NCBI RefSeq assembly: GCF_004347735.1
Contig: NZ_SLTI01000049.1
Coordinates: forward strand, 16,934 to 80,933
DNA length: 64,000 nt
Direction: 5' to 3'
Source of the DNA: Sulfuricurvum sp. IAE1
GTDB lineage: Bacteria > Campylobacterota > Campylobacteria > Campylobacterales > Sulfurimonadaceae
Part shown: positions 51,877-60,473 of the stretch, in pieces
Layout: every line of letters begins with the position of its first letter
Position numbering within the stretch: the stretch's first letter is position 1
Made by a program: the position numbers and the translations under genes
The notes under the pieces: model-generated
Databases searched by the model: none
What the model was told of the DNA's origin: nothing
What the model saw: the letters and a program-made list of their open reading frames with translations, nothing else

Positions 51877-52384
51877 ACATTTGTCCGATCCAAAGCTCGG
51901 CATTATCGTTGCGCTGCTTTTTGCCCGTCTCAAAACATCCACCTACCGTTTCCCTTTTTTGGGCATTGCCATAAATCTCGCAGGGACGGTTCTTCATGAG
52001 CTTTGCCACTACGTCGCCGCATTGCTTCTCAACGGTAAGCCGATCGGGTTTTCCTTGATACCGCGTCGCGTCCATGACGGGTGGGTTCTTGGGAGCGTCG
52101 AATCTTCCAACGTTCGATGGTACAACGCTTTTCCCATCGCGATGGCGCCGGTGCTTTTGCTTGGTGCCGCCTACTATCTCGATGTCTGGTATGGCGCATA
52201 CATAGTCCAACCGTCGCTATTGAGCGATCTTGTGTATATTCTTGCCGTGGTCGTTCTCGTTGAAAACGCTATCCCTTCATTGCAGGATTTTCGGGTGGCA
52301 CTATCCAACATTCCGGGAGCCGCTATCTACACTGTCATTATCATCTTCCTGCTCGTGGACGTTATACATATTGCAGGAGGTTGA
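51869..52384 (+). CDS. membrane metallopeptidase-like protein
   Basis: 171 aa. AGTVLHELCHYVAALLLNGK contains an HExxH zinc site (HELCH). Several hydrophobic helices follow (FPIAMAPVLLLGAAYYLDVW, LVYILAVVVLVENAIP, AAIYTVIIIFLLVDVIHIAG), resembling a minimal membrane M50/DUF3267-type protease. The last codons contain operator copy 5. Overlaps the Lar-like gene by 8 bp. Confidence 0.65.
   Translation: MLEHLSDPKLGIIVALLFARLKTSTYRFPFLGIAINLAGTVLHELCHYVAALLLNGKPIGFSLIPRRVHDGWVLGSVESSNVRWYNAFPIAMAPVLLLGAAYYLDVWYGAYIVQPSLLSDLVYILAVVVLVENAIPSLQDFRVALSNIPGAAIYTVIIIFLLVDVIHIAGG
52358..52375 (+). promoter_or_regulatory. tra-regulon operator, copy 5
   Basis: GACGTTATACATATTGCA inside the 3' end of the metallopeptidase gene, 11-28 bp before the next start codon. 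The left 15 bases are identical to copies 1 and 4, beyond what codon constraint explains. Confidence 0.55.
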
Positions 52385-52385
52385 A

Positions 52386-52520
52386 ATGTCTGCAACGTTC
52401 ATCGCTTTACTGGCTATCGGCATTGCTGCGGTGGCAATCATCTTCTTTTCTAAAATCGGTAGATGCAAACGATGGGATCGCAGAATCCCAAGAACGTTCG
52501 ATTACACCGATCTGACTTGA
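52386..52520 (+). CDS. 44-aa membrane peptide
   Basis: MSATFIALLAIGIAAVAIIF is one membrane helix, with a basic tail (RCKRWDRRIP). RBS CAGGAGGTTGAA overlaps the preceding stop and the operator copy. Unknown. Confidence 0.5.
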   Translation: MSATFIALLAIGIAAVAIIFFSKIGRCKRWDRRIPRTFDYTDLT

Positions 52521-52535
52521 GACGCCTTTAAAGAG

Positions 52536-52549
52536 GGCAGGGTTCTGCC
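52536..52549 (+). terminator. short hairpin after the 52.4-kb gene
   Basis: GGCAG-GGTT-CTGCC, 16 bp after the stop. Short stem followed by TTCG; weak terminator candidate. Confidence 0.3.
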
Positions 52550-52626
52550 TTCGATAAAGCCGTCATACCGACCTTCGACCTTATGTGTTTCGTCTGGCGG
52601 CCTCACTCTTTCCAAAAGAAAAGGTG

Positions 52627-52802
52627 CATTGAATATGCAATGTTAATACATTGTTAAGTCAATAGTTATCATTGAAAACGCATTGCTTATTTGGCGTAAT
52701 AGTCATTTTACATCACGACAATCGCGAAAAGGCATTGAAAAAACAATAACTATCATTGGAAAAGCATTGTAATTGCAATGTTATTGCATTGTTTCCGCAA
52801 TG
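52627..52802. repeat. centromere-like array B: CAWTG boxes at 11-bp period
   Basis: Boxes CATTG/CAATG (two CAATA) begin at 52627, 52638, 52649, 52660, 52670, 52681, then after about 50 bp at 52733, 52744, 52754, 52765, 52776, 52787, 52798. The step is 11 bp (twice 10). Same two-set architecture as array A. It fills the 319-bp gap 52521-52839 before the ATPase operon. Confidence 0.75.
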
Positions 52803-52839
52803 CAGAATCAATAACTTAAAAAGCAGGAATTTACACTTT

Positions 52840-54345
52840 ATGGGCTTTGAATTTCCACTTCTCCTTAATCCTGGCAAATCGATCGTTCTGAACACTGATA
52901 CGGCGCAGAACGGTCACATTGCAATCACCGGCGGGTCAGGCGCCGGAAAAACCCGATTGGCCAAAGAGCTGATGAAACATCTCTACGAGAAAGGCAAAAA
53001 CCTTCATGTTGTCGATGTCCAGAATACGCTGGGTATGAACGGATTGGTGCCTGAAGAGGTTTTCGACTTTGAGGTTCGCAACTCCCCGTATTCGATCAAT
53101 CCATTTGAATTTCTTTTGGACGAAAAAAACGGCGGACCGCTTGCACAGGTGGATGACATCATGGAGATGTTTCGAAAAACGTTCATGAAACGGCTCAAAT
53201 CGGCCCCTTTGATGACGGCGGTTCTACGTCGCCTCATCATTGACACCTATCGAAAAGCGGGTATCGTCGATTCGGATCCTTCGACATGGGGACTTGACCT
53301 CAACAAGAAAGAGATGAATGAAAAACTGCCGATCGTCGCCGACATGAAAGAACTCGTCGATTACATCCTCGATTTCGTCAGCGGCGGATATGGGACTAAA
53401 TTTGGCTCCATCGTGTCGAAAAACGGCAAGATCCTCAATGAATGGCATAATCAGCTCGCAAAACTCAACGAAGAGTTGAGAAAGCTCGAAGAGGTGGCAG
53501 ACCGCGACGAAGAAGTTGCAGAGGCAGAGAGGCTGCGGATAAAAGGGGAAATCGTTGATCTGCAGCAGCATATCAAGGGCAACGTCGAATCAATGGTGAG
53601 CCATTTCAAGCAGTACCTTGAATACTCTTTTCTTGGAGGGGACGTCCCTGCATACGAGGCACTTCAAAGCGACGAGGCGGGGTATGGGTGGCTCGATTTT
53701 AAATTCTACTCCGACAAAGACCGCCTCAAAGTAATTCGCACGATCGAAACATATCTTCAGGCACTTTCAAGCGCCGGTGTTTTCGGGCGTTCGACACCGG
53801 CGCCATCGTTTTCAAAGATCAACCGATACAACCTGTCATCGCTCAAGGACGAGCCGCGCCTGTTCTGTGCCGACACGATAGCGTCAAAAATCTTTCGTAT
53901 GCTCTATGTCCGTGGGGAATACCGCTCTTTACCGGAAGGCACACGGCCGTTCTGGGAGCGTCGCCCAGGCACAACCACCGATACCTATCTGGTCATCGAC
54001 GAAATTCAAACCCTCCTTCCCGACACGGCTGCGGAGGCCAGAAACAAGAATCTCCTCTACAATCGGATTATCAGTCAGATCCGAAACTTCGGCGGCGGGG
54101 TGATGGCGATGACCCAGACGCCTGACAATCTGCCGGAGCTGTTCTTGACCAACATCGGGACGATGATCATTCTCTATACTGCCCCAAACGATTTGCCGCG
54201 CGTCAAAGCCGTAACCGGCATCAAAGACAACCGCATCTTTCAGCTCCTCGAAACGCGCAATTCGCAGGGGCACTACTGCGTCGGCCTGATGAAAGATCGA
54301 AGCGGGGTGTGGCAGTGCGTCAAAATGCCTTGGGCGGATCTGTGA
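52840..54345 (+). CDS. HerA/VirB4-like P-loop ATPase
   Basis: 501 aa from MGFEFPLLLNPG (RBS GCAGGAATTTACACTTT). Walker A GGSGAGKTRLA with K37, a coiled insertion (LNEELRKLEEVADRDEEVAE) around 210-250, Walker B TYLVIDEIQTLLPD, and MAMTQTPDNLPELFLTNIG near the end, as in HerA/FtsK-superfamily pumps. No membrane helix. It might couple DNA to transfer or partition, or act in DNA processing; not a standard TraD. Confidence 0.75.
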   Translation: MGFEFPLLLNPGKSIVLNTDTAQNGHIAITGGSGAGKTRLAKELMKHLYEKGKNLHVVDVQNTLGMNGLVPEEVFDFEVRNSPYSINPFEFLLDEKNGGPLAQVDDIMEMFRKTFMKRLKSAPLMTAVLRRLIIDTYRKAGIVDSDPSTWGLDLNKKEMNEKLPIVADMKELVDYILDFVSGGYGTKFGSIVSKNGKILNEWHNQLAKLNEELRKLEEVADRDEEVAEAERLRIKGEIVDLQQHIKGNVESMVSHFKQYLEYSFLGGDVPAYEALQSDEAGYGWLDFKFYSDKDRLKVIRTIETYLQALSSAGVFGRSTPAPSFSKINRYNLSSLKDEPRLFCADTIASKIFRMLYVRGEYRSLPEGTRPFWERRPGTTTDTYLVIDEIQTLLPDTAAEARNKNLLYNRIISQIRNFGGGVMAMTQTPDNLPELFLTNIGTMIILYTAPNDLPRVKAVTGIKDNRIFQLLETRNSQGHYCVGLMKDRSGVWQCVKMPWADL

Positions 54346-54998
54346 TGTTTTGGCGGAAACTCTTTCGTAAAAAAGCGTTGCCTCTTCCAGAGACTACGCC
54401 GCAGAACAAAACGCTTGCCATCATCGATGCGGCCTACCTCACCAGCATCGCCCACAAGGTCGATATCACCAGGCTAAACGGCGTGATCGAACATATCGCC
54501 GGTGAAAAACCATACAACACCGTATGGTTCACGTCGTTTGCTCCCAGCGGTAACGATGTCGGATTCGTCGAAGCACTCAAACGCGGAGGGATCGAGGTGG
54601 TGCAATACCACCACGGGGCGCGGACGTCAAAATGCACCAAGTGCGGTCATGTTGATGAATTCATCGTTCAAAAAGGGGTCGATGTCGGTATTGCGATTCG
54701 GGTCATGAACGAACTTTATTCCGATTCCTTCTCAAGGCTCGTCTTTATCGCAGGAGACGGCGATTTCTCTGAGCTGCTCAGTATCGTCCGCAAAAAAGGG
54801 AAGGAGGTCGTTCTGATCGGGACACGTCGGACCACCTCCAAATTTCTGATTGCCGCGGTTGGAGGGTTTGTCGAGTTTTCCGAGCATTTCCTTCGGATCT
54901 GCACCTACGGGCGCCTGGATACCAATGACTTTAAACACTGGATTGGAATCCAAAAATCGAATCTCTTGCGCAAAAACGCCGCGGAAACGGCGGCATAA
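54345..54998 (+). CDS. NYN-domain (LabA/DUF88-like) putative RNase
   Basis: 217 aa from MFWRKLFRKKA, starting in a TGATG overlap with the ATPase stop. LAIIDAAYLTS, KGVDVGIAIRVM and LVFIAGDGDFSELLSIVRKK carry the conserved Asp residues of NYN/PIN-like nucleases. CTKCGHVDEF is incomplete as a zinc site. Predicted RNase or nucleotide-binding factor. Confidence 0.75.
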   Translation: MFWRKLFRKKALPLPETTPQNKTLAIIDAAYLTSIAHKVDITRLNGVIEHIAGEKPYNTVWFTSFAPSGNDVGFVEALKRGGIEVVQYHHGARTSKCTKCGHVDEFIVQKGVDVGIAIRVMNELYSDSFSRLVFIAGDGDFSELLSIVRKKGKEVVLIGTRRTTSKFLIAAVGGFVEFSEHFLRICTYGRLDTNDFKHWIGIQKSNLLRKNAAETAA

Positions 54999-55017
54999 CC
55001 CTAAAAAAGGAGCATTA

Positions 55018-57312
55018 ATGAATCTCTTGATCGTTTCGTCGGCCGAATTGTCCTCCCGCGCGATTCTCACCCTCGACCAGACCGCATGGAAAGTGGTGGT
55101 ACCGTCGCTTTATTCGGAAAAATGGCTCGGCTCCGGGCGGGAAACACCGCTTGGTACTATTCGCCAATACCTCCCTCGTTTTGAAGGGATTTTCATCGAG
55201 GAGGGGCTGAAGATCGACGCGATAGAATTGCTCCAGCACGCCATAGACACCCTCGACATCAAAGAATACACACTATGCGATTTCGAGAGCATAAGCGACA
55301 TTCAAACTTCGATCGATAACGGCTATTTCGTCGATCGTCACCATGCCGCGGCCAAGCGAGCGGAATACGAGATAAACAAACTCTTTATCAGCCGACTTTC
55401 CAAGGGGATTAAGTCGTCGGTAATCGAGCAGCGCATCGCGACACATAAACGCAATTTCCCGCGGGCCGGATATGAAGAGATTAACAAAATGAGCCGTGCG
55501 TGGCACAAGCAGCTCAATAATTTTTTCGTACTGCTGCCGACGATAGCAGGCTTGTACTGGATTGTCAAAGCCGAACGGACGATTTTAGCCCATGATCCGA
55601 AGGTCATCCACAGAATCTACGTCCAGTACAAAAAAGACGGGGTGGAGTTTACCGTCCCGTTCAGCACCGTTTACACCGAAGAATTCATCCAAGAGTGTAA
55701 CGACACGGTGGAGTATCTGCGCAGCCACGAGAACGCACACAGGGTGAGTTTCTACCAAAGCGAGGTACGCGACGTCAAGCCGACCTATCGCCCCGTGGTG
55801 CTCTCGTTTCTCCAGTCCAAAATGTTCTACCTCTACCATTTTTCGATCGAGTACACCACAAAACTTGCCAAAAGGCTCTACCATGCGGGGCTTATTACCG
55901 ATCCATCAACAAGTTCCCACCGCGTTCCGGGGGAAATATCGATCGCTCTTATCCGATACCTGAACGAAAAATACGGCGAGGATTACGTTCTTCAGCATGA
56001 GCGTGATTTTCAGGGGGAAGACGAGTCGCAGGCAATCGCCATCCTGCCGCTTCACCTGGAAGAGGCATACGCACCTGAAAACGTCGAATTTACTCCCGAG
56101 TTCAACCGCATCAATTTTGATTCGCCGAAGATGAAGCAAGACGCGCTGACGATGTACGCCTTTATCTTTGCGATTACCGAGTGGACGCAGATGAAAGATG
56201 CCATTTACGATATATCCGCTCTCCAGATCCGCGTCGGCAGTAAAAAGCTCGAAGCCAAGGCAAATCACCTTGTCGATGTGTATGACCCGGAAAAACGCAA
56301 ATTCGTCCCACAGAAGTGCTGGAAAAGCGCCAATACTGACCTCTTGAACGCACTGAGCGTCGGTGACGGCGATATGCCGGAGGAGTCGTTTTCGGTTGTG
56401 TTGCCAAAGTGCAGTCACAACGAAATTCTATACCCCACGAACGTGAGCTATTCGACATCGGTTCCAAAGCGGCCGCCGCGGTACGGGGTAGGGCGCTTCA
56501 ACACCCAAATCCTCGGCGGAAAGGGGATCGGCACCGCGGCATCGTTCCACATCATCCAAAACAATCTGATCGCGGCCAATCTCGTAACTCTGGCAAACAC
56601 GATGATGCACCCGCAGGAGATCGCGATGGAGGTCGTCGCGTGGTGCGAACTCTACGCCCCGTTGTTGCTGGACGAAAAAAATGTCCGTGAATACTGGGAC
56701 CGCCTCGATCGCATCCGTTTTGAGGGGGAAGACCCGGACCAGCTCATCGGGGAATACCAATACTACATTGATGAGGTTTTAAAAGCCGCTGGGGTGCAGA
56801 GCGAACCGACAACACTCACACCGGCACAGATAAACCTCGCCAAATCAATCGCCATCCAAAAAAATATTATGATCGACGACCCGGAGAGCTTTTTTTCAGA
56901 TCCTGAGCGTGTTAAACATCTGCTCAATACCTTCGTACACGAAGAAACAAAAGAGGAGAATCGCCTGTTCAAATGCCCGATATGTCGCCAGGGATATGTT
57001 TTTGCAAAGGAGTTCATCAGCCCGCAAGATCGGTCGAGAAGCCTGTATTATGCGTGCGAGAACGATCAGTGCTTTGTGATGTTCGACAACAATATCGACG
57101 AGTTCTTTGTCAAAAAAGGGAAGGCGCTGGATCAGAAAGAGCGGCTTGAAGCATTGACCAATATCGCGTCAAAACAACACCTCAAAAACAAGGGGTATCT
57201 CTTCACCGATTTTATCGGCAAAAACAGCAAATCCTACGAGGCCAAGGTGTTTATTGACACCTTTTTCGATGCGAAGCAAAGAAAGCGCTACACTCTGAAA
57301 CTTCAATTCTAA
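55018..57312 (+). CDS. topoisomerase IA-like protein lacking the catalytic tyrosine
   Basis: 764 aa from ATG 55018 behind AAAAGGAGCATTA. Collinear with type IA topoisomerases: KLAKRLYHAGLITDPSTSSH corresponds to the active-site segment normally reading GYITYxRTDS, with D295 replacing the nucleophilic Tyr. SQAIAILPLH corresponds to HEAIRPT, and GRFNTQILGGKGIGTAASFH to the GIGRPSTYA region. The N-terminal TOPRIM Glu and DxDxE positions are also degenerate. A C-terminal zinc ribbon (FKCPICRQG, CENDQC) remains. Likely a structural or DNA-binding derivative. Confidence 0.75.
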   Translation: MNLLIVSSAELSSRAILTLDQTAWKVVVPSLYSEKWLGSGRETPLGTIRQYLPRFEGIFIEEGLKIDAIELLQHAIDTLDIKEYTLCDFESISDIQTSIDNGYFVDRHHAAAKRAEYEINKLFISRLSKGIKSSVIEQRIATHKRNFPRAGYEEINKMSRAWHKQLNNFFVLLPTIAGLYWIVKAERTILAHDPKVIHRIYVQYKKDGVEFTVPFSTVYTEEFIQECNDTVEYLRSHENAHRVSFYQSEVRDVKPTYRPVVLSFLQSKMFYLYHFSIEYTTKLAKRLYHAGLITDPSTSSHRVPGEISIALIRYLNEKYGEDYVLQHERDFQGEDESQAIAILPLHLEEAYAPENVEFTPEFNRINFDSPKMKQDALTMYAFIFAITEWTQMKDAIYDISALQIRVGSKKLEAKANHLVDVYDPEKRKFVPQKCWKSANTDLLNALSVGDGDMPEESFSVVLPKCSHNEILYPTNVSYSTSVPKRPPRYGVGRFNTQILGGKGIGTAASFHIIQNNLIAANLVTLANTMMHPQEIAMEVVAWCELYAPLLLDEKNVREYWDRLDRIRFEGEDPDQLIGEYQYYIDEVLKAAGVQSEPTTLTPAQINLAKSIAIQKNIMIDDPESFFSDPERVKHLLNTFVHEETKEENRLFKCPICRQGYVFAKEFISPQDRSRSLYYACENDQCFVMFDNNIDEFFVKKGKALDQKERLEALTNIASKQHLKNKGYLFTDFIGKNSKSYEAKVFIDTFFDAKQRKRYTLKLQF

Positions 57313-57321
57313 GGAAACAAA

Positions 57322-57519
57322 ATGATCAAAAAAACCTATCTCGATTATACGATCAGTGAAAGAGAGAACAGCAGTTGGTGGAATGTTTACCATTTGGGAA
57401 AATTTAAGGTCTCCGTAGCCAATGAAGAGGAGGCGCGGCGCTACATCTGGTTGGATACGGGCAAAGGAGAACCAATTACCGACGAGATGATGCAGCTTGT
57501 TGAGCCGGGAGATGACTGA
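57322..57519 (+). CDS. 65-aa hypothetical protein
   Basis: MIKKTYLDYTISERENSSWW and onward, 9 bp after the topoisomerase-like gene with AAGGAAACAAA as RBS. Its stop overlaps the next start by 1 bp. Unknown. Confidence 0.55.
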   Translation: MIKKTYLDYTISERENSSWWNVYHLGKFKVSVANEEEARRYIWLDTGKGEPITDEMMQLVEPGDD

Positions 57520-58145
57520 TGCCGATCCGCAATAACGATTGCTACGGTTCAAAAAAAGAAGAGGTGGTCAGTAATTACTACCTCAACCCGGTCGCTCACA
57601 TCAGAATGCTTCCGGGGATGAAAAAAGAGGGGTGCTGCGGCGAGCTGCACGACCAGTTTTTCGTATTTTTCTACACGGCCATAGCGGACCGCTCCGATAC
57701 GGGAACTTTCTTTGTCGGTGCCGACTGCGCCGAGCAGATCATTGAAAAGGTCAACGCCATTAAAAAGAGGGCGGGGAAACCTCCGCTCGAACTTCCGCAG
57801 ACGTTTGACATTGGCCTTGACGGAGGATTTGTCGGCGGACGGTATCTCAAGCCTATCAAAACACTCAATCATGACGTCCTGGTGCTATTGCATCTGCTTG
57901 CTTCGGTATGGGATGTCCAGAGATTCTACGGGGCACCGGCGAATATCCTTCGCAGGGTGGTGACAAACCCACTGGACACGCTTGGCCGGGCCGATTTGCT
58001 CAAAGTGCGCGAATTGATCGAGAAGGCGAAGCTGTTCGACACCATTTCGCAACGAAAGCTCAACGGAGCAAAAATTGGGCACTTTTCAATCCCATATTTC
58101 AATACGATCATCGATTTTATCGAGTCGGAGCAAAAACGGCACTAG
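57519..58145 (+). CDS. 208-aa hypothetical protein
   Basis: Start MPIRNNDCYGSKKEEVVSNY. GCCGELHDQFF and FVGADCAEQI contain clustered Cys/His and might bind zinc. The C-terminal 80 residues are helical. Last gene of the ATPase-NYN-topoisomerase-like operon. Family not recognised. Confidence 0.6.
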   Translation: MPIRNNDCYGSKKEEVVSNYYLNPVAHIRMLPGMKKEGCCGELHDQFFVFFYTAIADRSDTGTFFVGADCAEQIIEKVNAIKKRAGKPPLELPQTFDIGLDGGFVGGRYLKPIKTLNHDVLVLLHLLASVWDVQRFYGAPANILRRVVTNPLDTLGRADLLKVRELIEKAKLFDTISQRKLNGAKIGHFSIPYFNTIIDFIESEQKRH

Positions 58146-58235
58146 AATCGATTTTACGGCTTATGGTATGGTAACGTACTGGCTTTAGTAGGATCGTGGC
58201 TTTTAAGAGGGTTTTTGAGCGTTTAACAACTACAT

Positions 58236-58260
58236 CTCAAACTTTCATTGAAAGTTTGAG
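58236..58260. terminator. 11-bp perfect inverted repeat between convergent operons
   Basis: CTCAAACTTTC-ATT-GAAAGTTTGAG, located between the + operon ending at 58145 and the - operon ending at 58280. Position suggests a bidirectional terminator, although T-runs are lacking. Confidence 0.5.
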
Positions 58261-58279
58261 AGTAATGTGGGGCAGGGCG

Positions 58280-58672
58280 TCAATTCGCGCAAAACCCAAA
58301 ATCGTCAAGCAGACCGTTTGCGAGACTGTTTACGCGAACTCCGACTTTATTCAAATTTTCATGCGAAATTTCCACACATTCATCGTGAGGGGTTCCGGAA
58401 CAGGCAAAGGCCCGAACATTCAAGCTCGTGACGATTTCAGGGAAATCACCGCTTACGTCCATTGTATTGACTTTAAAGCCTGCAAAAATCCATCCGCCGT
58501 TTTGATAGACATCGGTGATTGCGTCAATATGCTTTGACAGGCTTTTGTCTCCCGAAAAATTGAATTTTACTTTTGTCGATTTAGTGATAATCGCTATTGT
58601 GCTTTCATTGAATCTTTCAAATTCACCCACAAATGCCGCCACTTGATCAACGTTCTTGAAATTTAACTTCAT
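58280..58672 (-). CDS. 130-aa hypothetical protein
   Basis: Start MKLNFKNVDQVAAFVGEFER behind ATGGAGGAAAGT. Alpha/beta, two Cys late in the chain. Last gene of the long minus-strand cluster. Unknown. Confidence 0.6.
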   Translation of the reverse strand: MKLNFKNVDQVAAFVGEFERFNESTIAIITKSTKVKFNFSGDKSLSKHIDAITDVYQNGGWIFAGFKVNTMDVSGDFPEIVTSLNVRAFACSGTPHDECVEISHENLNKVGVRVNSLANGLLDDFGFCAN

Positions 58673-58687
58673 ACTTTCCTCCATGTT

Positions 58688-58927
58688 TTATTTGGCCTCA
58701 ATTGTCTTTTCGGCCGCTGATTGCAAAACCTCGAAATCGTTGCAATCGTCCGGCACAGTTTTTGCATTCCCGGCTTCCCGATCGTTCTGCCATACAAGGG
58801 TGTTGTCGTAGGCAATGCCGCAATCTCCGCAGTGAATCATTACCGGCCACTTTTCCCCAAAATTCAAAACTGATACGGCTCCGCACTCGGGGCACTCGAC
58901 TTCTGCTGTTTTCTTTGGTTTACTCAT
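58688..58927 (-). CDS. zinc-ribbon mini-protein (paralogue of 51413-51631)
   Basis: 79 aa. VECPECGAVSVLNFGEKWPV and CGDCG form a four-Cys ribbon; the tail is acidic. RBS AAAGGAGGTGAAAA. Overlaps the upstream gene by 4 bp. Confidence 0.65.
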   Translation of the reverse strand: MSKPKKTAEVECPECGAVSVLNFGEKWPVMIHCGDCGIAYDNTLVWQNDREAGNAKTVPDDCNDFEVLQSAAEKTIEAK

Positions 58928-59223
58928 TTTTCACCTCCTTTTGCCAAAGTTGCGGCGCTGATTGTATTCGCCGTCGAAACAGCACCATTTTCAGGCTGTT
59001 TTTCCTTGAAAATATAGTCAAAGATCATGTATTCGTAATTATATATTTTTTTGTCCGCAAGAATTGCCTTGCACTCTTCATCCATGATTTTGTTTCCGGT
59101 GCAATCCATTGTTATCTGACTATATACTTCAGCCTTTGCTTCATGGGTGATGAAAACTATCCAAAGCACGATAGTCGGTACCAACAACAACAACACAAAA
59201 GCAAGTCCGCTTTGGCTATTCAT
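58924..59223 (-). CDS. 99-aa single-pass membrane protein
   Basis: N-terminal membrane helix (GLAFVLLLLVPTIVLWIVFI), then a periplasmic or cytosolic domain with two Cys. Overlaps both neighbours by 4 bp. Unknown. Confidence 0.6.
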   Translation of the reverse strand: MNSQSGLAFVLLLLVPTIVLWIVFITHEAKAEVYSQITMDCTGNKIMDEECKAILADKKIYNYEYMIFDYIFKEKQPENGAVSTANTISAATLAKGGEK

Positions 59224-59579
59224 GCCTTTTCCACTAAAGAAGCAGGATCATGTTGTTTTAGCGCAGACCGAAGCATCATTGCCGAGCCAAAGACCATCAT
59301 GATGCTTACAATCGGCCGGATGTCAATTCCGCCGAGCACAAACACGTTTCCACTCCCCCCAAGAACAACACTTGCCATCGACAAAGTTGGATAGGCTGCA
59401 AGACCGACCCCCATAAACATCAAGGCCACCCCGATCGATTTATGCTTATCTCCAGCCATTCCAATTATGGCAGCATATCCGATGCCGATGAAAGTCAATA
59501 TACCGCCGAGTGCAAATAAAGCTGACTGCATCGGCGATTCAGCGGCAACATTGAAAATTCCTACTGCTAGCGGGTCCAT
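59220..59579 (-). CDS. 119-aa polytopic membrane protein
   Basis: Three or four membrane helices (SALFALGGILTFIGIGYAAI, VALMFMGVGLAAYPTLSMA, PIVSIMMVFGSAMML). RBS AGAAGGAGACCGT. No family recognised; a pilin-like role is possible only by size. Confidence 0.6.
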   Translation of the reverse strand: MDPLAVGIFNVAAESPMQSALFALGGILTFIGIGYAAIIGMAGDKHKSIGVALMFMGVGLAAYPTLSMASVVLGGSGNVFVLGGIDIRPIVSIMMVFGSAMMLRSALKQHDPASLVEKA

Positions 59580-59603
59580 ACGGTCTCCTTCTTTAGCGAT
59601 GGT

Positions 59604-59843
59604 TTATTTATTGTAGTCTGCATTCAGCATGGATTTAACAAACGCCCATGCCCCCGCACCAATTGCACAAACCGAGAATAGCCACGCCTGAAAAATTCCA
59701 AGGGTGAGTGGCATATCGAACATGGCAGATTCGGGGAACCATATCACGCCGAGAGCCCACAGCATTGCTGATGCCGCAAGCCATCTCTTATCAATAGCTT
59801 TAATCAAAAAGCCAAACGTGATTTTTTTCTCTTTTTGGATCAT
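59604..59843 (-). CDS. 79-aa membrane protein
   Basis: Two membrane helices (WLAASAMLWALGVIWF, LTLGIFQAWLFSVCAIGAGA). RBS AAGGAATTGAC. Start MIQKEKKITFG. Unknown. Confidence 0.6.
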   Translation of the reverse strand: MIQKEKKITFGFLIKAIDKRWLAASAMLWALGVIWFPESAMFDMPLTLGIFQAWLFSVCAIGAGAWAFVKSMLNADYNK

Positions 59844-59873
59844 GTCAATTCCTTTTTTTTGGTTTACACGGCA

Positions 59874-60146
59874 TTAACGACTGTTAATTCTGCTTGCCAG
59901 AATAATGACAAACATAACGGCAACGGCATAGACCCATCCAACAAGAAAAGCTGTGAAATTCCATGCAAAACCCATGCTTTCAGAATATGGCTCCAAGCCA
60001 AACTTGACAACCATAGGATTGAATACGTCATGAAACTTGCCGAGGAATGCAACGATAGCTGTCAGGATAAAGTACCCAAACCCAACCGTCATCACAACAC
60101 CGCCGTATGAATTGTCTTTACATTGTTCATCTCGATTCGTTTGCAT
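59874..60146 (-). CDS. 90-aa two-helix membrane protein
   Basis: Start MQTNRDEQCKDN at 60146, directly behind GGAGCTACCA. Two membrane helices (GYFILTAIVAFLGKF, FTAFLVGWVYAVAVMFVII). The stop codon is part of a seam copy. Unknown. Confidence 0.6.
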   Translation of the reverse strand: MQTNRDEQCKDNSYGGVVMTVGFGYFILTAIVAFLGKFHDVFNPMVVKFGLEPYSESMGFAWNFTAFLVGWVYAVAVMFVIILASRINSR

Positions 60147-60170
60147 TGGTAGCTCCTTCATTAACGACAG

Positions 60171-60434
60171 TTACTTTTGAACCGTTTGACTATCTGGTTC
60201 AGCGATTTTCGTAAGGTCGTTGAACAGTTTTCGTTTTTTATAAATTGCTACCATAATTACAGCAACACTTGCGACAATGCAATACAACGTCCACATGTTG
60301 AAAGAATAAAATAAATATGCAGAGCAAACAAGAACTATGACCACAAAGGCTGCGATAATGCTGTTTAGCCCTTGAAGATATGACTCACTTTCTCGTAGGG
60401 TCTGCTCTAAAATTTGTTTGAGCTTATTGTCCAT
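60171..60434 (-). CDS. 87-aa two-helix membrane protein
   Basis: Helical N-terminus, then IIAAFVVIVLVCSAYLFYSF and LYCIVASVAVIMVAIY. RBS AGAAGGAAATATT. Unknown. Confidence 0.6.
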   Translation of the reverse strand: MDNKLKQILEQTLRESESYLQGLNSIIAAFVVIVLVCSAYLFYSFNMWTLYCIVASVAVIMVAIYKKRKLFNDLTKIAEPDSQTVQK

Positions 60435-60473
60435 AATATTTCCTTCTTAAAATTTCAAACTCATTAACGACGG

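Noticed and set aside
52840..54345. ATPase as the TraD coupling protein
   Set aside because: Lacks the N-terminal membrane helices and the usual TraD/VirD4 organisation; HerA-like is the safer call.
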